From positions 5,398,001 to 5,462,000 of the forward strand of contig NZ_CP010407.1 in the NCBI RefSeq assembly GCF_000830005.1: a stretch of DNA of 64,000 nt. Direction: 5' to 3'. Under the pieces are notes generated by a model that worked only from the letters and a program-made list of their open reading frames with translations, was not told where the DNA came from and searched no databases. Of the stretch, positions 27,530 to 36,073 are shown one piece after another. The position numbers were made by a program, and so were the translations under genes. How positions within the stretch are numbered: position 1 is the first letter of the stretch; each line of letters begins with the position of its first letter. Source of the DNA: Streptomyces vietnamensis (lineage in GTDB: Bacteria > Actinomycetota > Actinomycetes > Streptomycetales > Streptomycetaceae).

Positions 27530-28273
27530 ATGAACGTCTTCGGAGTGGACATCGGCGGCTCGGGCATCAAGGGCGCCCCCGTGGACCTGGAGCGCGGCAC
27601 GCTCGCCGAGGAGCGCCACAAGGTACTGACCCCGCAGCCCGCCACACCCGACGGTGTGGCGGGCCGCGTCGCGGAGGTCGTGGAGCACTTCGGCTGGACG
27701 GGACCGGTGGGGGTCACCTTCCCGGGCGTCGTGACCGGCTCCACCATTCGTACGGCCGCCAACGTCGACAAGTCCTGGATCGGCGTCGACGCCGGCACCC
27801 TGCTGAGCGACCGCCTCGGCGGGCTCCCGGTGACCGTCCTGAACGACGCGGACGCGGCCGGGGTAGCGGAGGTGACCTTCGGCGCGGGCCGGGGCCGCAA
27901 GGGCACGGTGATCCTGCTGACCCTCGGCACGGGCATCGGCTCGGCCCTCTTCGTCGACGGCCGGCTCGTCCCCAACACCGAGCTGGGCCACCTGGAGCTC
28001 AAGGGCCACGACGCGGAGACCCGCGCCTCGACGAAGGCCAAGGAGGACGAGGACCTCACCTGGGAGCACTGGGCGACCCGGCGGCTGCGCAAGTACCTCG
28101 CGCACGTGGAGATGCTCTTCTCGCCGCAGCTGTTCATCATCGGCGGCGGCGTGAGCCGCAAGGCGGACAAGTTCCTGCCGCTGATCGAGGGCATCCGCGC
28201 GGAGATCGTCCCGGCGGAACTCCAGAACAACGCGGGGATCGTGGGGGCGGGGATGGCGGCGGCGACGGCCTGA
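27530..28273 (+). CDS. ppgK: Polyphosphate glucokinase
   Basis: 247 aa ROK-family sugar kinase of the actinobacterial PPGK type. Phosphate 1 motif is VDIGGSGIKGAPVD, followed by PGVV and the catalytic NDADAAG. LLTLGTGIGSALF, GHLELKG and IIGGGVSRKADKF complete the fold. These enzymes phosphorylate glucose with polyphosphate or ATP. The gene is probably leaderless and ends 9 bp from the converging DUF6542 gene. Confidence 0.93.
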   Translation: MNVFGVDIGGSGIKGAPVDLERGTLAEERHKVLTPQPATPDGVAGRVAEVVEHFGWTGPVGVTFPGVVTGSTIRTAANVDKSWIGVDAGTLLSDRLGGLPVTVLNDADAAGVAEVTFGAGRGRKGTVILLTLGTGIGSALFVDGRLVPNTELGHLELKGHDAETRASTKAKEDEDLTWEHWATRRLRKYLAHVEMLFSPQLFIIGGGVSRKADKFLPLIEGIRAEIVPAELQNNAGIVGAGMAAATA

Positions 28274-28282
28274 GGATCCGGC

Positions 28283-28990
28283 TTACACGACGGGCCGGCG
28301 TCCTGCGGCGGGCGCCCGCCCGCCCGAGCCCTCGCCCGCCCCCGGACGGGGCGCGGTGCGCTGATGCCGGCGCCCCATGTCCCGCACCTTGCGGACGCTC
28401 GCGATGAGGCCGGCGACGAGGGTTCCGCCGTACAGCCACCCGGCGTGCACGGCGAGGGCGGTCACGACGGCCATGGCCTGGCCGCCGAAGCCGCCCGTGC
28501 CGCCCGCGACGGGGACGACGCCGACGGCGAAGGCGATGGGGACGCCGATCGGGGCGGTGACGAGGTCGGCGGTGCGGACCCAGAGCGCGGTCAGGGCGCT
28601 GACCGGCAGGAACAGCAGACCGTAGACGACGGGGGAGCCGTCGAGGAGCAGCTGGTCGAGCAGGCCGAGGGCGAGCATGACGGCGGAGGCGAAGAGCCCG
28701 GCGCCGAGCCCGGTGAGGCGGGGCGAGGGGAGCCGGCGCAGGGCGAGGACGACGGGCGGCACGGGCCGGCGCCCGGCGGGCCGCCCGGACGGGCGACCGG
28801 CCGGGGCTCCGGGGGCGGCCGCCGCCCCGGCCCGCTCCACGCGGGCGCGACCGGGGGCGCGCCCGGACCGGCCGGTCACGCGGTAGACGGCCGCGCCCTC
28901 CACGAGCGCGCCGGGCGGTGCGACCGGCGGCGTGGCGGGGGTCTGCGGCCTTCGGCGGCCTTGCGGCTGACTTGTCCTGTGCTGCTCCAC
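28283..28990 (-). CDS. DUF6542 membrane protein
   Basis: 235 aa. A long basic, Pro/Ala/Arg-rich N-terminal region (about 90 residues) precedes four hydrophobic helices ([37 protein letters not shown] and two more) and a basic tail with GRRHQR. DUF6542 proteins are actinobacterial and of unknown function. GTG 28990 is chosen because TACGTT ends 6 nt before it and no ribosome site is visible. Divergent from ychF. Confidence 0.75.
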   Translation of the reverse strand: MEQHRTSQPQGRRRPQTPATPPVAPPGALVEGAAVYRVTGRSGRAPGRARVERAGAAAAPGAPAGRPSGRPAGRRPVPPVVLALRRLPSPRLTGLGAGLFASAVMLALGLLDQLLLDGSPVVYGLLFLPVSALTALWVRTADLVTAPIGVPIAFAVGVVPVAGGTGGFGGQAMAVVTALAVHAGWLYGGTLVAGLIASVRKVRDMGRRHQRTAPRPGAGEGSGGRAPAAGRRPVV

Positions 28991-28996
28991 CCGACC

Positions 28997-29002
28997 AACG
29001 TA
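28997..29002 (-). promoter_or_regulatory. -10 box of a leaderless DUF6542 gene promoter
   Basis: TACGTT on the - strand, 6 nt before the GTG start. Confidence 0.5.
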
Positions 29003-29104
29003 GGTCGGAAGAGGGCGGGAACCGGGTCCGGGACACGCCCTTTGGGTGACCTTGCCCCCGAGATCGACCGAAGGTCGGCGTCGCTGGCCGGTTCGGCCCG
29101 CCCG

Positions 29105-29110
29105 TAAACT
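29105..29110 (+). promoter_or_regulatory. -10 box of ychF
   Basis: TAAACT, about 43 nt before the ychF GTG, leaving a short leader with an aggaa ribosome site. Confidence 0.45.
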
Positions 29111-29152
29111 GGGGGATCGGCCCACCATCCACACCTTCAGGAAGTCGCCACC

Positions 29153-30241
29153 GTGTCGCTCACGATCGGAATCGTCGGTCTGCCGAATGTCGGCAAGTCG
29201 ACCCTGTTCAACGCCCTGACCAAGAACGACGTGCTGGCGGCCAACTACCCGTTCGCCACGATCGAGCCCAACGTCGGCGTCGTCGGTGTCCCCGACCCCC
29301 GCCTGACCAAGCTCGCGGAGATCTTCGGCTCCCAGCGCATCCTCCCGGCGACGGTCGACTTCGTCGACATCGCGGGCATCGTGCGCGGCGCGAGCGAGGG
29401 CGAGGGCCTGGGCAACAAGTTCCTCGCGAACATCCGCGAGTCGGACGCGATCTGCCAGGTCATCCGTGCCTTCAAGGACGAGAACGTCGTCCACGTCGAC
29501 GGCAAGGTCTCGCCGAAGGACGACATCGAGACGATCAACACGGAGCTGATCCTCGCGGACCTCCAGACGATCGAGAAGGTCCTGCCGCGCCTCCAGAAGG
29601 AGATGCGGATCAAGAAGGACACGGCGCCCAAGGTCGCCGCCGTCGAGGCCGCCCAGGCGATCCTGGAGAAGGGCGACACCCTCTTCTCGCAGGGCATCGT
29701 CCAGGGCTCGGAGAAGGCGGAGCTCCTGCACGACCTCCACCTCCTCACCACGAAGCCGTTCCTGTACGTCTTCAACGTGGACGAGGACGAGCTGACGGAC
29801 GAGGCCTTCAAGGCCGAGCAGAGCGCCCTGGTCGCCCCGGCCGAGGCGATCTTCCTCAACGCCAAGCTGGAGGCGGACCTCGCCGAGCTCGACGAGGAGG
29901 ACGCCATGGAGCTCCTCCAGTCCGTCGGCGCCGAGGAGCCCGGCCTCGCCACCCTCGCCCGCGTCGGCTTCGCCACCCTCGGCCTCCAGACCTACCTGAC
30001 GGCCGGCCCGAAGGAATCCCGCGCCTGGACGATCAAGCAGGGCGCGACGGCCCCCGAGGCGGCCGGTGTCATCCACACCGACTTCCAGAAGGGCTTCATC
30101 AAGGCCGAGGTCATCTCCTTCGCCGACCTCGTCGAAACGGGCTCGGTCGCCGACGCCCGCGCCGCCGGCAAGGCCCGCATGGAGGGCAAGGAGTACGTCA
30201 TGCAGGACGGCGACGTCGTGGAGTTCCGCTTCAACGTCTGA
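29153..30241 (+). CDS. ychF: Redox-regulated ATPase YchF (Obg family)
   Basis: 362 aa, full length. G1 is GLPNVGKSTLFNALT, then NYPFATIEPNVG, G3 DIAGIV, and a helical insertion, followed by the C-terminal TGS domain (about 278-361). YchF binds ribosomes and prefers ATP. The GTG at 29153 follows aggaa. The last 17 bases of the sense sequence (30223-30239, encoding FRFNV) are the left attachment repeat of an integrated island. The gene stays intact because the repeat restores its 3' end. Confidence 0.95.
   Translation: MSLTIGIVGLPNVGKSTLFNALTKNDVLAANYPFATIEPNVGVVGVPDPRLTKLAEIFGSQRILPATVDFVDIAGIVRGASEGEGLGNKFLANIRESDAICQVIRAFKDENVVHVDGKVSPKDDIETINTELILADLQTIEKVLPRLQKEMRIKKDTAPKVAAVEAAQAILEKGDTLFSQGIVQGSEKAELLHDLHLLTTKPFLYVFNVDEDELTDEAFKAEQSALVAPAEAIFLNAKLEADLAELDEEDAMELLQSVGAEEPGLATLARVGFATLGLQTYLTAGPKESRAWTIKQGATAPEAAGVIHTDFQKGFIKAEVISFADLVETGSVADARAAGKARMEGKEYVMQDGDVVEFRFNV
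30223..30239. repeat. Left attachment site (attL core)
   Basis: gttccgcttcaacgtct, identical to 43976-43992. It forms the last codons of ychF. The bases on either side differ between copies, so the core is 17 bp. Confidence 0.8.
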
Positions 30242-30273
30242 ACTCCACCACGTCGGTTATGTGGTGGAGTTCA
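30239..30273. terminator. Island-borne ychF terminator, hairpin 1
   Basis: Perfect 13-bp arms (tgaactccaccac / gtggtggagttca) with a 9-nt loop, beginning on the ychF stop codon. It starts right after the att core, so it came with the island and replaces the terminator left at 44007. Confidence 0.75.
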
Positions 30274-30291
30274 GTTCAAAGGTACAAGTGG

Positions 30292-30329
30292 CTGACGGGG
30301 CTGGGACGAATGTTCCTTAGCCCCGTCAG
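30292..30329. terminator. Island-borne terminator, hairpin 2
   Basis: Perfect 11-bp arms (ctgacggggct / agccccgtcag) followed by tcttt. It overlaps the stop of a possible small - strand gene and may serve both strands. Confidence 0.65.
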
Positions 30330-30544
30330 TCTTTCAACCCGCCCTCAGAGGTGCCTGGCAGCAGCTCGGGGCCTGAGTAGCTTATGGAGTGGACCAGACT
30401 CATCACGTTGGGGACCTGACCGACAGCGTCGCTCACCGAGGACAAGGCGTTGTAGGTCCGCAGGAACGGCGGGGGCATCCGCAGCACTGTCGTCGGCCGT
30501 GGCGTCGTGGGCACCGCCTGTGAAGTGGTCACGCAGTTGGCCAT
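30326..30544 (-). CDS. Possible small island protein
   Basis: 72 aa, unrecognised. Codon third positions are only moderately G/C-biased. The frame stays open upstream to 30685 (119 aa) and there includes a VCRRCPEVES motif with a CxxC pair. No strong ribosome site is present (agaag about 9 nt before ATG 30544). The stop lies inside a terminator hairpin. It may be a real small gene or a relic. Confidence 0.3.
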   Translation of the reverse strand: MANCVTTSQAVPTTPRPTTVLRMPPPFLRTYNALSSVSDAVGQVPNVMSLVHSISYSGPELLPGTSEGGLKD

Positions 30545-30851
30545 AGATTCGACTTCTGGACAGCGGCGACATACCGCAGCTGGCCACATGTGCGGCTCTG
30601 AACTGCGGATTTGTTCGACGGTGCGAGCCGAAGGGGGGCAGTGACGGACATGTGCGGCTTGACCGCCTGGCGTCACTACGAGCATACGTAGGTGTCAGTC
30701 CTCAACGTACCCACGTCCGTCTCCAGACCCCGGAAAGTCCGCGCTTCGGTACACGCAAAAACCGATCCGACTTCGAACATCCCAAAGTAGGGTCGTACGG
30801 CGATCAAGTCGCGCGACGCGGCTCACCCGCCCCAGAAAGTGGTGACACAGT

Positions 30852-33800
30852 ATGAGTGCGGTCGGCTCGCCCGGCACCCAGGACGCCAAACTGGCCAGGC
30901 TGGCCCAGCAGTCGCGGAACTTCGGTTTTCTGCTGCCGCATACTCCCCTGCTCGTGGCCTACGGGGCAGCAGCCGAGAGTTACGTCTTCAGCGACCCCAA
31001 TACTTCCTTGATCAAGTCGAGGCAGTTCGGTGAGACGCTCGCGGCGGACCTGGTCCGCAGGGCGCGGATCAGGAACGCGGGCACCACACAGTTCGAGCGG
31101 CTGAAGGCCCTCGACACGGAGGGGTACCTGCACGGAAACGTCGGGGCCGCCTTCCACGAGGTCCGCGCCTTCGGCAACGACGCCAACCATGGTGACCACG
31201 ACAACTCCGACGACGCATTCCGGGCCCTGCGATCCTGCTTCAGGCTCGGAGTCTGGTACCACCGCCTGCTGACTGGCTCGCGCGAGCAGATCGCATTCGT
31301 ACCCCCGGACCCGGCCCGTACGCCGGCCGCACGCAACCAACGTCTGCGCGATGAGGTGGCCCAGGCCCGCAAGGCCCTCGAAGAGGCCCGACTCACTTAC
31401 CAGGACCAGGCGTCCAAGGCGGAGGCCGAACAGGCGGCTCGGGCCGCCGCCGAACGTGAGCTCTCCGCGGCTCGCGCCGAACAAGAGGGTCTCGCCCGTT
31501 CGATCGCTGCGCTCCAGGAGCAGCTGAAGCACGTCGAAGCGGCCCAGGAGGCCGACTACGCACGGCAGCGCCGGGCCGAAGCCACCGACAGCTCGGCGGC
31601 CTCCGCCGCCGTCGCGGAGCGCGCCCGCCTCCTCGACAACGCCGAAGCGGCCGCCCGCGAGCCCCTCACCGAGGTACAGGTTCGCGCCCGCCTCGACCAG
31701 ATGCTCACCGAGGCGGGCTGGCAGGTCCAGGACATCGCGGAGCAGAACCTTTGGCATCAGGGCGACCACCGGGGCAACGGCGTCGCCGTCCGCGAGACCA
31801 CGACAGCACGCGGCCGGGCCGACTACGCGCTGTACGTGGACCGCAAGCTGGTCGGTGTCATCGAGGCCAAGCGCGAAGGAGCCGACCTGTCCGCTGCCGA
31901 GGCTCAGGCCGACCGGTACGCCGACCACCCCACCGACGCCCAGCAGCGCATGCTCGCTTGGAGGCGAGAGGAACCCCTGCCGTTCCGTTACGTGAGCGAC
32001 GGCGGTGAGACCCGCTTCCGCAGCACCCTCGACCCCGACTCCCGTACCCGCCGGCTCTTCTCCTTCCACCAGCCACGCACCCTGGCCCGCTGGATCCGCC
32101 AGGCCGACGAAGACCCACAGGCCCCGAGCTACCGCGCCCGTCTCCGCTGGCGCATGCCCGAACTGGACGAGCGCCCGCTGCGCCCTGCGCAGATCTCCGC
32201 TGTCCGCGGGGTCGAGGACTCGGTAGCCCTCGGCCGGGGCCAGCAGGGCATGGGTCAATCCCGTTCTCTGGTGCAGATGGCCACCGGCGCTGGCAAGACC
32301 TTCACTGCGGTGACCTTCTCGTACCGGATGCTGAAGCATGCGCGCGCCGAGCGAGTCCTCTTCCTCGTCGACCGCAACAACCTGGGCGACCAGGCAGTCG
32401 CCGAGTTCGAGAACTTCATCACCCCCGACGGTGCCCGCAAGTTCGCCGACCTCTACCACGTCCAGCGGCTCGGCGCCGAAGGCATGAAGCCGTCGTCCAA
32501 GGTGGTCGTGTCCACCGTCCAACGCCTGTACATGGAACTGACCGGCGAACGCCCGACGGGCGCCCTCGTGGAAGACGCCGAGGGAGAACGGGCCTACGAT
32601 ATTCCCGGCCCGGTCGAGGTTGGCTACAACCCGGACATCCCGCCGGAGTCCTTCGACCTGATCGTGGTCGACGAGTGCCACCGCTCCATCTACGGCAAGT
32701 GGCGCTCGGTCCTGGAGTACTTCGACGCGCCTATCGTGGGCCTCACCGCCACTCCGGTCGCGCAGACCTTCGGCTATTTCAACGGCAACCTGGTCAGCGA
32801 GTACACCTACCAGGAGGCCGTCGCCGACGGTGTCAACGTCGACTTCTCCGTGTACGAGATCGGCACCCGTATAACGGCCGAGGGCGGTGTCATCGCCCAG
32901 GGCACCATCCCGGTCCGAGACCGGCGCACCCGACGCCAGCGCTACGAGGACCTCGACGAGGACGTCGAGTACGGCGCGAACCAAGTCGGTGTGGGCGTCA
33001 TCAGCAAGGACCAGCTGCGCACCGTGATCCGCACCTTCCGAGAGCGGCTCTTCACCGAGATCTTCCCCGAGCGCGGCAAGCGCGACGGTTCCAATGGTGA
33101 GCTGCTGTGGGACGAGATGTACGTCCCCAAGACCCTGATCTTCGCGAAGAACGACAACCATGCCGAAGAGATCGTCGAAGTCGTCCGTGACGTCTTCGGC
33201 AAGGGCAACGACTTCTGCGCCAAGATCACCCACGCGGCGAAGAAGGCTGATGAGCGCCTGGCGGACTTCCGTAACCTGCCTCAGCTGCGGATCGCCGTCA
33301 CCGTCGACATGATCGCCACCGGTACCGACGTCAAGCCCTTGGAATGCCTGCTCTTCCTGCGTGACGTGAAGAGCTGGGCATACTTCGAGCAGATGAAGGG
33401 CCGCGGCGCCCGCACCCTCTCCCTCACCGAGTTCGAGAAGGTGACGCCCGGCGTCGGCCCAAAGACCCGCTTCGTCATCGTCGACGCGGTGGGCGTCACG
33501 CAGAAGAAGAAGGTCGACGCGGCCCCTCTGGAGCGCCACACCGAGAAGCAGGTCAGTTTGGAGAAGCTGCTGCGGAAGGCCGGGGCCGGCACCATCGAGG
33601 AGGAAGAGGTCTCCACCCTCGCCGCCCGCCTTGCCAAGCTCGACATCCAGATGACCCCTGAGGAGCGCGGCGAGATCGAGCAGCTTACCGGCGGCCGCCC
33701 CCTCAAGGGGATCATTCACGGCATGGTCCGCGCGGTCTCGGCCGACGACCAGCAGAAGGTACGGGACGCCGCCCACCTGACCGGCCGCGACCCCGAGCGG

Positions 33801-34535
33801 GAGGTGCGGGCGCTCATCGACCACGCCGTCCAGCCCCTCGCTGCTGCCCCGAAGCTGCGTGCCCGGCTACTCGAGATGCGTCGCGCAAAGGACATCCTCT
33901 ACGACGAGACCAGCCGAGACGAGCTGGTCACCGCAGGTGCGGTGGTGGAGAACGAGGCGGCCTCCCGGGATGTCGTCACCAGCTGGCGGCAGTACATCGA
34001 TGCCAACCGCGACGAAATCGCCGCCCTCGCCATCGCCTTCAACGCCGGCTCCGACACCCCACCGGCTGACGCCCTGCGACACTTGCAGAACGTGGCCCGT
34101 GCCATCGCCCGTCCCCCACGCGCCTGGACCCCGGACCGCCTGTGGACCGCCTACGAGCAGGTCGGCGAGGCCGCACTACGTGGTGCTCAGACGCGCCGGA
34201 CCGCGGCCGACCTCCTCGCTCTGCTCCGCTACGAACTCGCCGGCGGAGCCGAACGCGGCGCCCCCCAACCGATTCCGCACGAGGAACGCGTCCGCGAACG
34301 CTACGCGGCCTGGCTCACCCGCCAACATCAGGCAGGCGTCCGTTTCAGCGACCGTCAGCGCTGGTGGCTCGACCACATCGCAGCCGCCACGATCGAACGT
34401 GTACGCTTCGACACCGCCGACCTCGACTATGCCCCGTTTGCCGCCCGTAACGGTACGGACGGCTTCCTCGCCGAATTCGGCGAACGGCAGGCAGAACACA
34501 TCATCGACGAACTCGACAGGGAGCTGAGCGCGTGA
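30852..34535 (+). CDS. hsdR: Type I restriction enzyme R subunit
   Basis: 1227 aa. An N-terminal DUF4145-like helical domain (about 1-145, AFHEVRAFGNDANHGD) is followed by a long charged coiled coil (about 165-270). The nuclease domain has D324 in GRADYAL and E338-A-K340 in GVIEAKREG. Superfamily 2 translocase motifs are ATGAGKT (477-483), DECH (607-610) and TATP (632-635), and the C-terminal EcoEI-like domain binds the methylase core. The subunit cuts unmodified DNA after ATP-driven translocation. The ribosome site is weak. The stop overlaps the hsdS GTG (GTGA). First gene of an hsdR-hsdS-hsdM transcript. Confidence 0.95.
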   Translation: MSAVGSPGTQDAKLARLAQQSRNFGFLLPHTPLLVAYGAAAESYVFSDPNTSLIKSRQFGETLAADLVRRARIRNAGTTQFERLKALDTEGYLHGNVGAAFHEVRAFGNDANHGDHDNSDDAFRALRSCFRLGVWYHRLLTGSREQIAFVPPDPARTPAARNQRLRDEVAQARKALEEARLTYQDQASKAEAEQAARAAAERELSAARAEQEGLARSIAALQEQLKHVEAAQEADYARQRRAEATDSSAASAAVAERARLLDNAEAAAREPLTEVQVRARLDQMLTEAGWQVQDIAEQNLWHQGDHRGNGVAVRETTTARGRADYALYVDRKLVGVIEAKREGADLSAAEAQADRYADHPTDAQQRMLAWRREEPLPFRYVSDGGETRFRSTLDPDSRTRRLFSFHQPRTLARWIRQADEDPQAPSYRARLRWRMPELDERPLRPAQISAVRGVEDSVALGRGQQGMGQSRSLVQMATGAGKTFTAVTFSYRMLKHARAERVLFLVDRNNLGDQAVAEFENFITPDGARKFADLYHVQRLGAEGMKPSSKVVVSTVQRLYMELTGERPTGALVEDAEGERAYDIPGPVEVGYNPDIPPESFDLIVVDECHRSIYGKWRSVLEYFDAPIVGLTATPVAQTFGYFNGNLVSEYTYQEAVADGVNVDFSVYEIGTRITAEGGVIAQGTIPVRDRRTRRQRYEDLDEDVEYGANQVGVGVISKDQLRTVIRTFRERLFTEIFPERGKRDGSNGELLWDEMYVPKTLIFAKNDNHAEEIVEVVRDVFGKGNDFCAKITHAAKKADERLADFRNLPQLRIAVTVDMIATGTDVKPLECLLFLRDVKSWAYFEQMKGRGARTLSLTEFEKVTPGVGPKTRFVIVDAVGVTQKKKVDAAPLERHTEKQVSLEKLLRKAGAGTIEEEEVSTLAARLAKLDIQMTPEERGEIEQLTGGRPLKGIIHGMVRAVSADDQQKVRDAAHLTGRDPEREVRALIDHAVQPLAAAPKLRARLLEMRRAKDILYDETSRDELVTAGAVVENEAASRDVVTSWRQYIDANRDEIAALAIAFNAGSDTPPADALRHLQNVARAIARPPRAWTPDRLWTAYEQVGEAALRGAQTRRTAADLLALLRYELAGGAERGAPQPIPHEERVRERYAAWLTRQHQAGVRFSDRQRWWLDHIAAATIERVRFDTADLDYAPFAARNGTDGFLAEFGERQAEHIIDELDRELSA

Positions 34536-36073
34536 CGGGGACCGCCGTGGACGTCGCGGAAATTAGGGAAATCGGGGGCGTGGCCTCCGGCGGCGGGAAT
34601 TCCGGAATGGTGGGCGGCGGAGGCGAGTCGGACCTTCCTAATGGTTGGGCTCGCGCGACGCTCGGTGAACTTGGCGAATGGTTCGGCGGAAGCACTCCGT
34701 CGAAGCGGAACCCGCACTACTGGTCAGATGGGACGATCCCCTGGCTATCCCCCAAGGACATGGGGGAGGCAGTCCTCTCCGGCACGCAAGATTTTATTCA
34801 CGAATCAGCCATCAAAGAAACCAACCTCAAGCTAATCCCGGCCGGTTCGGTTACCTTCGTCGTCCGTTCTGGAATTCTCGAACGCAAAGTCCCAGTCGCT
34901 TACGTCCCCTTCGAAGTGACCCTCAACCAGGACATGAAGGCGATCGCGCCACACGATGGAATCGACGCACGTTGGCTGGCGGCAGCGATCAAGGCGAGCG
35001 AGCATCGAATTCTCACCCAGTGCCGAAAGCAGGGAACAACCGTCGCTTCCCTCGAAGTTCCGTGGCTGCAAGCGTTCGAAATCCTTGTTCCGCCGCTCGC
35101 CGAGCAGCGCCGCATCGTCGCAAAACTGGACGAGCAGCTGACTCGCGTCAAGGCCGGTGAGCGCTCCGTTCAGGCAGCCCTAAGTAAGTGCGACCTCTTC
35201 ATGGAACAGATCCTCGCCCTGGGAACCAGCGGTGGCCTGAGTCACACTGATCGATTCCCTACCGATATTTCACCTGCAGACTCAGACGACGGCGAACTCC
35301 CTGATCTTCCTGTCGGATGGACTTGGAGGCGACTTGGTGAGATCGCAGCCGTCGTCGGTGGAATCACCAAGGACAGCAAGAAACAGGGCGATCCGGACTA
35401 CGTCGAAGTCCCCTATCTTCGCGTAGCTAATGTGCAACGCGGTCGGCTCATACTGGACAGAGTAGAAACTATCCGGGTACCCCCTGCTAAGGCCGAATCT
35501 CTCCGGCTGGTCCCGGGAGACGTACTCCTCAACGAGGGAGGAGACCGTGACAAGCTCGGCCGGGGATGGATCTGGGAGGCGCAAATCGATGACTGCATTC
35601 ACCAGAATCATGTCTTCCGAGCCCGTGTAATTGGTGATGTTCTTTCACCTCTACTCCTCGCATGGCATGCGAACAGTTTCGGGAAGTCCTGGTGCGACCG
35701 CAATGGCAAGCAGACAGTGAACCTCGCGTCGATCAGCCTTCGCAAGATAAAGCTGCTCCCTGTCCCTGTTCCTCCACGTGATGAGCAAGACGATCTGGTC
35801 CAGCTCATCGAGAACTACGTGGAACAAGCCGAAGTCTTTCGGCAGACAGCGAAGGCGTCCCTTGCACAGGTTGCCGACCTAAGAGCCGCTCTCCTGCACG
35901 CCGCCTTCACTGGCACCCTTGTCCCCCAGGACCCCACCGACGAGCCCGCTTCCGTACTGCTCGACCGCATCCGCGCTCAGCGCTCCGCCGCCAGCACGAG
36001 GAGCACGCGCCGCCGCGCCCCGCGCACCAGCAAGTCGACCGGCAATCCCGGTCAGGGAGAACTACCCCTGTGA
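34532..36073 (+). CDS. hsdS: Type I restriction specificity subunit S
   Basis: 513 aa with two target-recognition domains. Each opens with the family phrase: LPNGWARATLGEL (about residue 35) and LPVGWTWRRLGEI (about residue 260), and each ends in the conserved helix preceded by VPPLAEQRRIVAKLDE and VPPRDEQDDLVQLIEN. The subunit chooses the bipartite DNA site for both methylation and cutting. A 34-residue Gly-rich leader is unusual; an internal ATG at residue 26 could be the true start. GC drops visibly in both recognition domains, as in exchanged hsdS alleles. GTGA overlaps join it to hsdR and hsdM. Confidence 0.93.
   Translation: MTGTAVDVAEIREIGGVASGGGNSGMVGGGGESDLPNGWARATLGELGEWFGGSTPSKRNPHYWSDGTIPWLSPKDMGEAVLSGTQDFIHESAIKETNLKLIPAGSVTFVVRSGILERKVPVAYVPFEVTLNQDMKAIAPHDGIDARWLAAAIKASEHRILTQCRKQGTTVASLEVPWLQAFEILVPPLAEQRRIVAKLDEQLTRVKAGERSVQAALSKCDLFMEQILALGTSGGLSHTDRFPTDISPADSDDGELPDLPVGWTWRRLGEIAAVVGGITKDSKKQGDPDYVEVPYLRVANVQRGRLILDRVETIRVPPAKAESLRLVPGDVLLNEGGDRDKLGRGWIWEAQIDDCIHQNHVFRARVIGDVLSPLLLAWHANSFGKSWCDRNGKQTVNLASISLRKIKLLPVPVPPRDEQDDLVQLIENYVEQAEVFRQTAKASLAQVADLRAALLHAAFTGTLVPQDPTDEPASVLLDRIRAQRSAASTRSTRRRAPRTSKSTGNPGQGELPL

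Larger units (their letters stand above)
30242..30851. other. Left end of the island, mostly non-coding
   Basis: 610 bp with two hairpins at the left, one possible small gene on the - strand, and the hsdR promoter at the right. A TAGGGT hexamer at 30787-30792 could be the hsdR -10 box. GC is clearly lower than in the chromosome. The possible gene is listed separately. Confidence 0.5.

Noticed and set aside
30223..30851. tRNA gene as integration target
   Set aside because: No cloverleaf or CCA end is visible; the repeat is coding sequence of ychF.
30804..33824. 1006-codon - strand frame opposite hsdR
   Set aside because: hsdR has complete catalytic motifs on the + strand; the mirror frame shows no known motif.
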